The notes under the pieces are model-generated. The model was given only the letters and a program-made list of their open reading frames with translations. It was not told the DNA's origin and did no database searches. From NCBI GenBank assembly GCA_905221605.1, contig CAJNDS010002280.1, positions 212,001-276,000 on the forward strand: a stretch of 64,000 bases of DNA, given 5' to 3'. The translations under genes were made by a program, and so were the position numbers. Position 1 is the stretch's first letter; each line of letters begins with the position of its first letter. The stretch comes from Symbiodinium natans (taxonomy: Eukaryota; Sar; Dinophyceae; Suessiales; Symbiodiniaceae). Of the stretch, positions 44,093 through 54,895 are shown one piece after another.

Positions 44093-45271
44093 GACCAACA
44101 AAGGCGCTGTTTTTCGCACTCGAGACGAAGACGTGATGGACAATTGGCTGCAGTCTCGTGCTCGTATGTGTGCGTCGTTGACTCAACGGGAAACAGCATC
44201 TTCGGCTGAGAACTGTGGGAAACACGAATGTCTTACTCTGGCTCAAATCATGTCCCCACCCGCTGCAAACACACTTCCCTCCCAGCTCTTCACTTTTGCA
44301 CTGATCTCAGGTTTCCAGCAGATGTTGGTTCTGCAACCCACGTCTTTTTCTGTTAGTTGGGCCTTCAGCCAATGCATCGGATGTCGCTCAAAAATCGACA
44401 GACATGTCACTACACCCGACAAAGATAGAAAAGTGTCATAGTGCGCCTTGTGCAGCTCCCGTAGGAACACTGTGTCGTGATGACTGCAAGTAAGATCAAA
44501 TAAGTTGAGTTGGAACCGACACTGACATGTCCCTTCGCATCCCCTATTAGACCAGCGGCAATCCCCAGGAGGATCATGTTGGTCAGGATCACAGACAGGA
44601 TTCCGTAGGTGAAGCACGGGGACGCAACGATGCGTTCCTTACAACTCTCGACTTGCTGTCGAATCGTGTGAGGCTTCGGGCTCAGGATTTCGAACTTGAG
44701 TTTTTAGACACAGGTGAGTGCTTGATACGTGCGGGGCCCTCCTGTCGACAGCTGCCCATGTAGGTCTAGTAGGCGCCCGAAGATGTCAGACCATGAAGCA
44801 CACTGAAACCCACAGTTGTTGTTGCGCAATGCTCCACCGGAGTTTCAGGCCGACTGCTGAGCCCTCACTAAACATCGGCTAACCCAAGTCCGTGATGCAC
44901 ACATGTCGCGGGCCTAGGGTTTTGGAAGCAAGGCTTCGCCTGATTCCACTTCTTGAGCCCTACAAGCCCCACCCACACACACACACCCACGCCCACGCGC
45001 GCGCGCACGCGCACTCAACGTCAAAAGTCTGAAGTTTGCACTCCAATTTGGGACACACACACACACACACTTTCACACCCTGGATGTGAGAGAACATTTT
45101 GGGCACCCGGTGTGGGGGTGTTAGGTTTTCAGTCAGCCATTCTCGTGGCCCATTCGCTCGCAGAGCATCCTTCGGAGTATCCGTGGGGTGAGCGTACCCT
45201 TCCATCCCTGGTGTGCCCACCCTCGCACCCCAGAGGCCCGTACAGAGATCCAGGGAATGCCCACCCCCAGA
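44093..45271. other. no gene recognised; CA-rich microsatellites
   Basis: (CA)n and CACG runs at 44973-45012 and a (CA)n run at 45054-45070. A minus frame at 44243-44617 has several Cys and His residues but no known pattern. Confidence 0.4.
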
Positions 45272-45345
45272 GGGTTTAGGGTTTAGGGTTTCGGGTTTCG
45301 GGTTTAGTGTTTAGTGTTTAGGGTTTAGGGTCTAGGGTTTAGGGC
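45272..45345 (+). repeat. TTTAGGG array with TTTCGGG and TTTAGTG variants
   Basis: About ten units. TTTCGGG and TTTAGTG variants occur as adjacent pairs. Confidence 0.92.
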
Positions 45346-45504
45346 AGTCCCGCCCAGCGAAGCCCGGGAAGCCCACATGCCAACCCCCAGAACATCTTTG
45401 CAGCGTCCATGTCGCGGAGGGATTTCTCAGAGCATCACTGAGACCTCTAAAGAAAGTCAGTGAAGACCATTTCCATTTTCTAACCATGCCCACCCCCCTA
45501 GGCC
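45346..45504. other. no gene recognised
   Basis: Unique sequence. The minus frame 45332-45541 has no domain. Confidence 0.4.
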
Positions 45505-45670
45505 ACCTGAAGACCCAAAACCACAACAACCTAAACCTCAACCCTCAACTCACCGAAAAACCCATCGGTAGAACCCTAGGAAAGATCCACCCGAAGACCC
45601 AAAGCCATAACAACCAATACCTCAACCCTAAACTCGCCAAAAAGCCCAACCCAAATACCCATACCATGGA
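45505..45670. repeat. tandem duplication of about 83 bp
   Basis: CACCTGAAGACCCAAAACCA followed by ACCTCAACCCTCAACTC (from 45505) is repeated as CACCCGAAGACCCAAAGCCA and ACCTCAACCCTAAACTC (from 45588), with scattered substitutions. Confidence 0.75.
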
Positions 45671-45890
45671 ACCACCAAAAGACTCATACACCACCACATA
45701 GAAAAACCCCAACCTCAAACCCATAGACCCGCACCCCATAGAAAAAACCATATTCCCCAGCCCGAAATCCCCAACCCTTGAAAATGGAAATGGTATTCTC
45801 TAATAAAATATCTGTAATAGGGATAAGGTTTGGGGATAAGGTACAATCATACTATACGTATAACCTATAACAACTTAAGGATTATTATAC
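45671..45890. other. AT-rich sequence downstream of the 132-codon ORF
   Basis: From about 45775 the composition becomes markedly AT-rich (AATAAAATATCTGTAATAGG, ATACTATACGTATAACC). On the minus strand this is the 3' flank of the ORF. Confidence 0.6.
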
Positions 45891-46289
45891 TTATGACTTA
45901 TCAGTTGGAATTTCAATAATTGTGCTATCCTTGTGCTTGCCGAATAGCATAAAGTAGTCTTCTAGAAACTCATCGTTCATCAGCAACTGATGGACGTGAT
46001 GAAACACTTTATCAATATCGGGTTTAAGTTTCTCGGGTTCGGGTTGCGGTTCTTCCTCATCAACAAACTTATTAGGGAACTGTTCGTCTAATCGTTTGCG
46101 TGTTTCCCTTTTCTGCTTTTCGTATTCCGCCTTAATCTCTGCTTGTAATTCGTCGTTTAGTTTGCCTTCTGTCCTTAAATTGCCTAATTTTGTTGAATAA
46201 CATTTAAATAATAGATTTACTTCCGAGATCGGGGGTAAAGCATAATGGAAATGGGCATCCCAGTTTTCGTTTTTATCTTGTGTCCGCAT
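45891..46289 (-). CDS. AT-rich hypothetical ORF (132 aa), probably acquired DNA
   Basis: A complete frame bounded by an upstream in-frame TGA. The product starts MRTQDKNENWDAHFHYALPP and is highly charged and hydrophilic. A predicted helical, possibly coiled-coil stretch (ELQAEIKAEYEKQKRETRKR, about residues 47-66) precedes an acidic Pro/Glu linker (EEEPQPEPEKLKPD) and a second helical part (VFHHVHQLLMNDEFLEDYFM). Codons end mostly in A or T, whereas the acetyltransferase gene in this window ends mostly in G or C. Tandem repeats are absent and the residue mix looks like a real protein. I recognise no family. An origin in an AT-rich virus, plasmid, organelle or bacterium is inference. An assembly join is also possible. 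Confidence 0.5.
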   Translation of the reverse strand: MRTQDKNENWDAHFHYALPPISEVNLLFKCYSTKLGNLRTEGKLNDELQAEIKAEYEKQKRETRKRLDEQFPNKFVDEEEPQPEPEKLKPDIDKVFHHVHQLLMNDEFLEDYFMLFGKHKDSTIIEIPTDKS

Positions 46290-47287
46290 TCTTCACACAG
46301 TTGGCTCCCTTTTGCTCTCTCTTCTCTTCTCGCTTGAAGGAGGTTCCAGGGCTCCAGGGACAACTAGTATTTCAGTTGCGGCGCAGCTCGTCGGGCAGCT
46401 CGTCTCGTGAGGGTCTTGCTGTCAGCGCGTTCGGAGTTGTAGGTGCTGAAATAGCCTTAGGTGCTCGGATGCTTCCCTCAAGCCGAAACTTGGCATCGCA
46501 ACACCCCTGAATCCGGGGTCCTCTGGCAGAAAAGCCCTTGCAGCTGGTGATGCTTCAGATGCTCACTCCGGAAACTTGCCAGGGGTTGGTCGGATTCAGG
46601 GTGCATAAGAGTGCAGGTGATGTGAAGGAGATTGGTGCGTGACAATTCCCCCTCTAAGCCCTCAAAAAGACGCAAAGACACCCAAAGCTCTCAGCGAGTC
46701 TCTCAAGTCCGCCTAAGCATGGCTAAAGCCGAACTGAACAGGGGCACACAGTGGTAAGCTGTTACGATCCAAGCCAAAGTAGTATTGAGGGAAGTGTGGG
46801 GTTTGGGGTTTGGGAGTCTGGTTGAACTGGATGTTTTAATTGGGGCCGCTTTCGGGTTAAACTACTCCCTGAGACCAAAGAGGTTCAGAGCTGTTTAAGA
46901 CTTAGTAAGATGCCAGACAAACGTACATCAAAAGGTGTATTGTTCTTTAAGCATCCGGCTCTTAAAGGAAGTTAACGTACATGACTAATCTGGGCATCTT
47001 CTTCTACTGTTCTGAAACGACACATCTAAGACTAAATGGTTGAACAACGATGAAATATGAAGATGAAAAGTTGGGCCGGACGGGAGGGGGAGGGGGCTCA
47101 AGGCTTGGGAGTCGTTGTTCATGGGTCAACGGCATGTTCTGCTGCAGGTCGTGCTTTCTACTTCTTAAGGGCTTAAGGGCTTATGGACGTGTGTGGCTGC
47201 TTTTGCAGGTGTAGGATGTGAAGTATTGAACAAACGTTTCGGGCGAAAGGCAGGGCGAGAGCCGAGAACAAAAACCCGAAATCAACC
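46290..47287. other. no gene recognised
   Basis: Composition returns to the local average at about 46290. Two short frames (46280-46510 plus, 46478-46681 minus) have no domain. Confidence 0.4.
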
Positions 47288-47305
47288 CTACTTGGAGGTT
47301 CATGG

Positions 47306-47412
47306 TACTTACTAGCCAAATAGTAATTGCATTTATAACCCAATTATAACCTTATTAGGGTAATCAAGGGGCTTATAAGCGGGTTATAAAATCCGGTTAT
47401 AGTAAGTGGTTA
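47306..47412. repeat. AT-rich internal foldback
   Basis: ATTTATAACCCAATTATAACC on the left is approximately complementary to CTTATAAGCGGGTTATAAAA on the right, and outer ACTTACTA pairs with TAGTAAGT. TTATAACC-type words occur four times in alternate orientations. Confidence 0.65.
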
Positions 47413-47425
47413 TTAAGGACCCTTA

Positions 47426-47569
47426 GCCCTAAACCCTAAACCCTAAACCCTAAACCCTAAACCCTAAACCCTAAACCCTAAACCCTAAACCCTAAACCCT
47501 AAACCCTAAACCCTAAACCCTAAACCCTAAACCCTAAACCCTAAACCCTAGCCCTAAACCCTAAACCCT
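47426..47569 (-). repeat. CCCTAAA array inside the TIR unit
   Basis: About 20 copies with one CCCTAG interruption at the right. It is enclosed by the inverted repeats at 47288-47311 and 47569-47592. Confidence 0.95.
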
Positions 47570-47670
47570 AGGTACCATGAATCTCCAAGTAGACCGACGC
47601 TCCTGGGGCCTCCGACTCATTCGCCGCTCGGTGTGAGCTCTTGCGGCAGACTCCGCCTCACATCGGAAGC

Positions 47671-47873
47671 GGTTTAGGGTTTAGGGTTTAGGGTTTGGGG
47701 TTTAGGGTTTAGGGTTTAGGGTTTAGGGTTTAGGGCTTAGGGTTTAGGGCTTAGGGTTTAGGGCTTAGGGTTTGGGATTTGGGGTTTTGGGGTTTGGCGT
47801 TTAGGGTTTGGGCTTTGGGGTTTAGGGTTTGGGCTTTGGGGATTTAGGGTGTGTGTGGGGGGGGGGGGGGGGG
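47671..47873 (+). repeat. TTTAGGG / CTTAGGG / TTTGGGG array ending in poly-G
   Basis: TTTAGGG units first alternate with CTTAGGG, then with TTTGGGG and CTTTGGGG, and end in a GT run and 17 Gs (47857-47873). The array points opposite to the one at 47426-47569. Confidence 0.93.
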
Positions 47874-48950
47874 TTTAGGAGCAGAACTGTCTTGGTGTGG
47901 GGGGCCATATTGTTCGCAGATTCTCAGGTCAATGCCAGAAGCAGATCTTCATATTCAACAAGAGAGCTCACTATATGCTCTCAGACTTGCGCGGAGATGT
48001 TCTGGGCTTCAGTTTTTCAAGCCTTGGCAAAAGATTCTGCGATCCTATACCCCAGGCCCCTAAGCCCTCAAAATCCCAAACCCATCAGGCGTTAGGGCAG
48101 ATCTTTGCGCTATGTCACTAAAAAAACAACAGGTGTGCAGAAGGGCTTCCCTTCTGATGCTAAGCCTAGGCCTGGAAAGCCAGAACAGAAACCATCAAGG
48201 GAAGGATCTCATGCTGGCTGATGATGCTGGAGAGGAGGAGGGAGGAGGAGGAGGACAACCGGAGACGATGAGCTGATCCGATCGATGACATTGAGCATGG
48301 TATTGGAATGCTCAAAGGTATGACCAGCTGCATACCTTTGGCATTCCTGTGCAGAGGAGCGGGGGTGGGCAACAGCACCGCGCAACCTCATGGAGTCATC
48401 GGACTCGGACTACATCTTGCGAGGATGACTTTTGGCTCGACTTCTAACAATGGAAGCATGAAACTGGGAAGTTTACGCTTCAGCCGTCTTTTTTAGACTG
48501 ACGTCCACACTCATAAGCCCGCTTCCTGCTCAAGACAGCATGCGGCTGTTGATGCCGACAGCCAAAGAAGGCAGTGATTGTCTTGACTTGTCGTGGTTCA
48601 CCAGCGTAGAGCCGTACTGCATGCTACAGCGCGCAACGCAACTTTTGATGTTTGCGAGTCACAGCATGAAGTAGATGCAGTTACGAAGCCTGCAATACCC
48701 AAAGCCCTAGCAAGTGCCCATGAAAGACATCAATCCGACCGACGAGCAATCGCATCCTAACGCCTTTCGCAGGTGTAGCAAAGTCCGAAGCCCCGAGGCC
48801 TAAGTCTACATAAATCAAATTCCTCTAATACTGCGCAGAAAAACTACTCCACATGAAGCCACGGCGTGCCTTACGCTGCTGCTGGTACATTTGCGACGTC
48901 ACAAAGGTCTCGGTGCCCTCATCCAGCGCTGCCTCGCGGAACAGATGAGG
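47874..48950. other. no gene recognised
   Basis: Three overlapping plus frames (47829-48121) read through the same sequence. A GAG-rich purine stretch is at 48230-48262. CTTTTGGCTC at 48430 resembles part of a dinoflagellate spliced leader but does not extend. Confidence 0.4.
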
Positions 48951-49025
48951 GGTTTTTCGAGATTAGGGGTACCTTGTTGGGGTCTATTATAGGGGGGTGT
49001 CCTATTCTCGGAACCCCCAAAAACC
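48951..49025 (+). repeat. GGTACCCC-family repeat with inverted ends
   Basis: GGTTTTTCGAGATTAGGGG at the left is matched in inverted form by CCTATTCTCGGAACCCCC and AAAAACC at the right. GGGGTACCTTGTTGG near the left is shared with the minus strand of 29563-29633. Confidence 0.5.
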
Positions 49026-50419
49026 GTAAATTGAAAGTTTCGAGAGTTGAAAGGTCTCTCGAGGCTCTCGTTGCATGGCTTGGGCTTGGGCTTGCGTGAT
49101 AAAGCCCTACTCTCTTTCTTAGGACCCAAACAGCGTGGTTTAGGCAGAAACAGTTGCTGAGGGTCGCCATTCGACCAGCAAGTTGTTTGCTGGAAGCACG
49201 CATCCCAGCTCAAATGGTGGCGTGGTCCCCTTTTTCTTGTGAATGCCTTCAATGGTGGCTTCTGCTGATGTATCGCAATGGTCCGCTTCATCAAAAGCAG
49301 AAAAAGAAAAGCAGCAAAGGACAGATCACATCCTCAAGAACTCACAACCCTTCAGCCCTAAACTCCAAACACCCCTGGCCACAGTCTTTGAGCTCAAAAC
49401 ACTCGGGGCTTGCTCAAGGGGATTTCGACGGCGTTTCTGAGAGTTGAGGGAAGCTTCAGCTGGGGCTTGCAGCTATGGGTTTAATAGCTTCACGGCTTGA
49501 GGGTTGATCATGGCTATTCAAGACTTAAGACTCCTGAAGGACGGGCACCGCAAACCTTGGAAGTCTTAAAGAGAAATGACTCCTGATTCACGCACATTGA
49601 TTGAGGCGTTTCACTTGCACTGATAGCTACCCACGGAAACTCCAAGCCGTCCAGGAACCCTCCACCCTATCATAGCTCCTCGTTCGGGCTGCCCGCGAAG
49701 GCCTGCAGAAGCTTCTCGGTTCCAACCTGTTCTCTGCGGGGGCTTTGGGGTTCGGGGTTTGGAGATGTATCTCGAGACTTGGCTACCGACTTCTCAAGGG
49801 CTGTAGAGTTTGACCTCTACAGGATCCCCCAAAGCTTGTCGTGTCCAGGGCCATGAATGTAACTCCTCAACCGTTACCCGCAGCGCAAGCATGCCCCTTG
49901 GGATGCTTATGCGCAGCCAACATCTCCGGTTGGTAAACTGAATCATCCACGTACCAGAGTTGGCATACAACCGCAGTGACATGTCATGGAGCCGGGCCGG
50001 ACCACGAACCTCTTACTGATTGAAGCATACAGTAGACTCAGTAGACGGCTTAAAATGGGACCGATCTTGCCCCATCGTCGCGCAATCTCCAAAGTGCTAG
50101 CCACTGAAATAACAAGACAGCATTCGAAACCTAAACCCTAAACCCTAAGCCTTAGACCCGAAACTGAAATTATACCCGTTGCGAGCCGACAAACATACAA
50201 ACATGGGAAGGAAGGGGAGCCCACCCCCCCCCCTACCCAAGCATCCTAATCCCTTAAACCTCAGCCAGTAGCTTGGTCAAGTTTGCCGGACCTCATCTCC
50301 CAGGAATTTAATGGACGTTGTCAGTGTTTGGGCATACATTGGGGAATGGAATGCTGGGGTCTGGAAGCACCACCCCCTCACAAGTGTTGACCGATCCATG
50401 TGTTGAAAGGGGCCCTGAT
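49026..50419. other. no gene recognised
   Basis: Short frames only. Three CCCTAAA words lie at about 50131-50150 and a C run near 50223-50232. Confidence 0.4.
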
Positions 50420-50527
50420 TAATATAGGGGCCTTAATAGTGAGAACAAGGTTTTGGGGGTTATTATGGTATATTTATACAGGGACCATGAGGGAAGACTA
50501 ATAGTAACTATTCCGACCCCTATATTA
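50420..50527 (+). mobile_element. ATATAGGGG-family short TIR element (complete copy)
   Basis: The left end TAATATAGGGGCCTTAATAG is the inverted counterpart, with three or four mismatches, of the right end ending GACCCCTATATTA. The interior reads GGTTTTGGGGGTTATTATGG, TATATTTATACAGGGACCAT and GAGGGAAGAC. It matches 25072-25238 directly and 42267-42377 in reverse. If the ends are ATATAGGGG and CCCCTATAT, the flanks show only a TA duplication, as in Tc1/mariner-like insertions, but two bases are weak evidence. Confidence 0.7.
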
Positions 50528-52396
50528 GTCCAACAGCATGTTCCCACGTCGGCCTTCGAAACTGACGAAGGACTCTTCCTGAATGGGTACTGTGGGAAGG
50601 CTTTCAGTTTCAAGGTCTGCCAAGCGCACCTGGTCGTTCCTACGCATTCCTAGCAAGCTCTTGAAGTTGGTTCTTTCAGGAGCCTCCCCCACAGCTCCTT
50701 CCCTCCCCTCCCCCCCATAAGCTGCAACTCTCGATCAGTGCTGCTTGCAGACCTGGTGCTGAGTATTCAAGGTCTCCACCTACGCCTAACTCAACCAACA
50801 TCCGCTGCCTAAATGTTTCATCGGCAACTGGGTTCTCGCACATGATGCTACTATTTGGAGATCTATATTGGGGGCCCCCTCAACCTGGCAGTCTGTTTTG
50901 GACAGCTGTTCTGACGACTTCAGTAAATTGGCAGAGAGAGAGAGAGAGACAGAGACGTTTCGTGCGAATAGCTCCGTAAAAAGCGAGGGTGTTGATGCGA
51001 CTATTCCAGGAATGAGGTTGGATAGGTGCCTGGGAGCATTGGCTGGTTGAGACTAGGTGTCAGCAAGCACTGGTAACTACTTGCAGCTGTTTTCGCCTTC
51101 AAACACTGGTATGTGAAGTGCTTTCGGACCACGGCGTGTAGAGGGCCCTGCTTCCGGGGTGGTCATTGTTGCAGTTTCTGGAACGCGGCTTCAATGTTTT
51201 AGAATCAACAGTAGTCACACATTCCCAAAATGGTGAAACTCGAACAGTTCCCAAAGCGCAAACACCACTACCGCAAGTTGCTCACGTGTAGTCAGCTCGA
51301 AGTGCATGCAGCTGAAACACGGACAATCTTGTTTTTTGCAGTTGCAGGCATCCTTTGCAAGTTTTGTAAGGCGCTACAAAAACTCAAGGGCGCATATGCC
51401 TATCTGCTTCAGCATACAGAAAGTGTAACTCTCACGTCACCAACTTTACAGCGATCGAACTCGCTTGATTCGTTCCGACTTCCGTAGGGCAAAAGCGAGT
51501 GACAGTAACTCATTAAACGTTACGAAAAGCAGCAAGGCAGGCGCTATGACCTGGCAGTTGAACCATGGGTCGATTTCTTTATAAGCTGTGCATGTTCAGC
51601 AACAGCGTTTGCTAAGACACTCACCAAGCTTCCAGAAAGCAAGCATGCGCGGCCGTCATGAGACCCGCCCGAACTCTGGAGTCATCGGGCTTGGTTTGCC
51701 GTTAGGGGGTCTCGGGTCTAGTGCATACACAACCCCGCCCACAACAGACAACCCTAATCCCTCCTAAGCTCTATACACCAACCCTAAAACAATTTCAGGA
51801 TACTATAGCTTTAGAGATATAGGAGGCCAAAACGTTCATCACCGGGCCAACACCCAGAACTCAGTACCCAAACAACTGGCGCAGAGCTGCATGAGGTCTG
51901 GGTCATCTTGGAGTCGGGGTGAAGCCTTGTCCTTGGGCTCACAAGGCTTCAGGGCTGTGAGGACCGTCATCAAGGATTCCAGCACTAGGAAGGCCATAAA
52001 AAGTTCCAAAACCCTAGACATGCAGGGCTCCTTAAGGTTGAGACTTGGAGGAACAGAAAGGGCGGAAAAGTGCGGGATTGATGTGCGCACAAGATGTTGG
52101 CAGACTTCTCCCCAAAAGCCTATAAACCCTAAACTGCTAATTCGAGCCTGACCCTCGGGACATGCCGTGCTTTCGTGAGCTGAACGATACATGGCAAGAC
52201 AAGGAGTCCACCAGTCTCTTCGGACGTCTGAGGATTCTGGCTGGAGGGCACTAGAGGGTGTTTGGGGGGTGGTGTGGATCTGGAAATTCAAGGCCCTGCG
52301 GCTCAGAGGGGGCTTCGACTTTCAAAACTGGCGTCTTAGCGTCTCTGCAGTCCACAGGTTTTAGCTGGAGACGTGCAAAACACGACAAAGTAAATA
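50528..52396. other. no gene recognised; (AG)n tract
   Basis: (AG)n at 50934-50952. Frames at 51230-51487 (plus) and 51839-52291 (minus, 150 codons) overlap others and have no domain. Confidence 0.4.
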
Positions 52397-52527
52397 AACC
52401 CTAAACCCTGGACCCTGGACCCTGGACCCTAAACCCTGAACCCTGAACCCTAAACCCTAAACCATAAACCCTAAACCCTAAACCCTGAACCCTGAACCCT
52501 GAACCCTGAACCCTAACCCTTAACCTC
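52397..52527 (-). repeat. CCCTAAA array with CCCTGGA and CCCTGAA blocks
   Basis: Three CCCTGGA units in a row, then CCCTGAA pairs, CCCTAAA, and a run of four or five CCCTGAA units. Variants are clustered. Confidence 0.93.
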
Positions 52528-53590
52528 CAAACGAATCAGCCCAAGCCACTGGAGCGGACTCGAGGCTCAGCAACGAGCTGTCGCTGACTTGCCGCCTTCC
52601 GTACCTCGTGGATGCACCTGCGGTATCGGGGAGGAAGTTATAAACTCTAAACCATAAACCCTATGAAGCACAGTCGCATGCAGAAAGCCGAACACCCCAA
52701 GCGACAATGCAGCAAAGCAAGACATGAAGACGTCGCATCCGTCCCCACTACCCTGTCTAAAGGAGATAGCGGACGCGAGGTTCGTCCTCGGCACAACAAA
52801 AATTGAGAAACCGGTTATCGAATTCAGGACTCAACTTGAAACCATCAATACGCCGCTATTGCAGCACCTGTCAGAGTGACATCATATGCCATCCCCTAAT
52901 CGTACTCTAAATACGGCCTTCTTGGGGCTCTTGGCTGTTTTGGGGTATTACAGGAGACAGACTCTGGCCCAGGCTTTCTGGAGAGGCCAGGCTTTCTTTC
53001 GAACTAGTTTTGGACATTTTGTGGATCGATTTCGACCCTTGCGACCTCTGTTGCTAAGGCGGTCGACCCTCAAACATTCACCGGGTGACCCATGGCCCAG
53101 CAAGCAGCACACCGCGCATTTATTCCATTTCACTTCTCGCAGCACGGCATCTTCAGATACATTTGGGACTATGATTGCCACGTCATGTGCCAAGACATAC
53201 GGTGCATGACATACAGCCAGGAATCAGCTAGGTCTGAAGACTGTGCGCACATGCTTTTCCGCCTGCCGGACATACCCTAAACCCGTATTTGTTGGGTCGA
53301 GGGTTTGTAGGGTTGACGCTTGATGTAGGTCAGGCCTTCAGTGGGTTCAGGTTTAAGGCATGCTGCAACCGCAAAATGGCAGTTGATCTCAGGACAACCC
53401 TAAACCCTAAACCCTAAACCCTGAATCCTCAGTCCCCCCCCCTCACCCCCACGGAATCAAAGAAGCCTGGATCAGCAGAGGATCGATCGACATCTTCGGC
53501 GCCATTCAAATTGCGCGGCTGAGAGAGGTCCTGGGTTGGATCATTTGGAGTCGTTGAATTGGGCTGTGAAGGGTTTCCGGTTGCTAATGT
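52528..53590. other. no gene recognised
   Basis: A few CCCTAAA words (53398-53422) and a C run (53435-53442). A minus frame at 53429-53662 includes the GAT repeat. No domain was seen. Confidence 0.4.
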
Positions 53591-53614
53591 TGATGATGAT
53601 GATGATGACGACGA
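53591..53614. repeat. (GAT)n microsatellite
   Basis: Six or seven GAT units followed by GAC and GAT variants. It gives poly-Ser on the minus strand. Confidence 0.85.
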
Positions 53615-53932
53615 TGGCGATTGATGATGCCCGATGCTTCTGTGATTTCGTTGCGCGAGCATAGCTAGTGTTTAACACCAGAGGCAAGGCCGGCGGGATG
53701 GGCGTGATTCTTGGACCTGAGACAAACCCTGGCATATCAAGATGATGATAGGAGGACAAAGGCGGAAGACCGGATGAACGACCGCGATGATGACTTCAGA
53801 AAAAACCAGGCACTTCGTGCGAGTTCCGTAGCAGAATGCTACGCGATTCGGGGCGAGTCTTTAAGCAACTCCAGCCCACAGCGGCCTGGATGGCTTCGGT
53901 CCGGATTTCAGGGCTCAGGTGTGAGGGGTTGG
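53615..53932. other. no gene recognised
   Basis: A 77-codon plus frame (53711-53944) runs into the next array. No domain was seen. Confidence 0.4.
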
Positions 53933-54038
53933 TTTAGGGTTTAGGGTTTAGGGTTTAGGGTTTAGGGTTTAGGGTTTAGGGTTTAGGGTTTAGGGTTTAG
54001 GGTTTAGGGTTTAGGGTTTAGGGTTTAGGGTTTAGGGT
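53933..54038 (+). repeat. TTTAGGG array preceding cassette 1
   Basis: About 15 near-perfect copies that end at TTCCATCTCAAGTCCAAGCA, the left end of a module that recurs twice downstream. Confidence 0.96.
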
Positions 54039-54281
54039 TCCATCTCAAGTCCAAGCATTTCACTAGTAGAGCTGCTTACTCCGGTATCGAATATCGACCC
54101 ACCCACCCATTGGATCCCATAACATTATGAAAATATTTTACTTCTCGTTTTTAAACAAGACGGCCTACGCGCCCAAAATGTCTAATTCTGGCGTCCCGGG
54201 GGCGCCCCGGGACACTGTCCCAGGGGCGTCCCGCAGGGGCTCCAGGACAACTGTCCCGGGCCTGTCCCGGGGGGGCCCCGG

Positions 54282-54329
54282 GACGTCCCGGGACAAGCTG
54301 TCCGGGACAACAGCTTGTCCCGGGACGTC
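54282..54329. repeat. 20-bp perfect inverted repeat (hairpin)
   Basis: GACGTCCCGGGACAAGCTGT (54282-54301) is exactly complementary to ACAGCTTGTCCCGGGACGTC (54310-54329), with an 8-base loop. It lies next to several more GTCCCGGG/CCCGGGAC words (54195-54280). Confidence 0.92.
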
Positions 54330-54339
54330 ACTGTCCGGG

Positions 54340-54895
54340 AATTTTGGTGCTTGTCCGGGAATTTTTGGCGTTTGTCCGGGAATTTTTGGTGCTTGTCCGG
54401 GAATTTTTGGTGCTTGTCCGGGAGTTTTTGGTGCTTGTCCGGGCATTTTTGGTGCTTGTCCGGGAATTTTTGGTGCTTGTCCGGGAATTTTTGGTGTTTG
54501 TCCGGGAATTTTTGGTGCTTGTCCGGGAATTTTTGGTGCTTGTCCGGAAATTGTTGGTGCTTGTCCGGGAATTTTTGGTGCTTGTCCGGGAATTTTTGGT
54601 GCTTGTCCGGGAATTTTTGGTGCTTGTCCGGGAATTTTTGGTGCTTGTCCGGAAATTGTTGGTGCTTTGTCCGGGAATTGTTGGTGCTTTGTCCGGGAAT
54701 TTTTGGTGCTTGTCCGGGAATTTCTGGTGCTTGTCCGGGAATTTTTGGTGGTTGGCCGTGAATTCTTGCTTGTCCGGGAAGTGTTGGTGCTTGTCCGGGA
54801 ATTTTTTGTGCTTGTCCGGGAATTTTTGGTGCTTGTCCGGGAATGTTTGGTGCTTGTCCGGGAATTTTTGGTGCTTGTCCGGGAAATTTTGGTGG
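54340..54895 (+). repeat. 21-bp minisatellite GGTGCTTGTCCGGGAATTTTT
   Basis: About 26 copies, each starting CTTGTCCGGGAA. Variants such as GGAAATTG recur at regular places (54546, 54651), suggesting a higher-order duplication of about 105 bases. One frame reads GACPGIF and the opposite strand reads KIPGQAP. The 21-base period equals that of the minisatellite in cassettes 2 and 3. Confidence 0.95.

Larger units (their letters stand above)
47288..47592. mobile_element. 305-bp TIR-bounded unit enclosing a telomere-type array
   Basis: The left end (CTACTTGGAGGTTCATGG from 47288) is the inverted counterpart of the right end (CCATGAATCTCCAAGTAG up to 47592). The 24-base arms match at 22 positions. 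Inside are an AT-rich foldback (about 47306-47412) and about 20 CCCTAAA units. Both flanks carry ACC immediately outside the arms (47285-47287 and 47593-47595), a possible 3-bp duplication that chance could also explain. No coding capacity. Confidence 0.65.

Noticed and set aside
48425-48445. Possible dinoflagellate spliced-leader relic (CTTTTGGCTC)
   Set aside because: Only about nine consecutive bases agree with the known leader and the remainder does not match; chance is likely.
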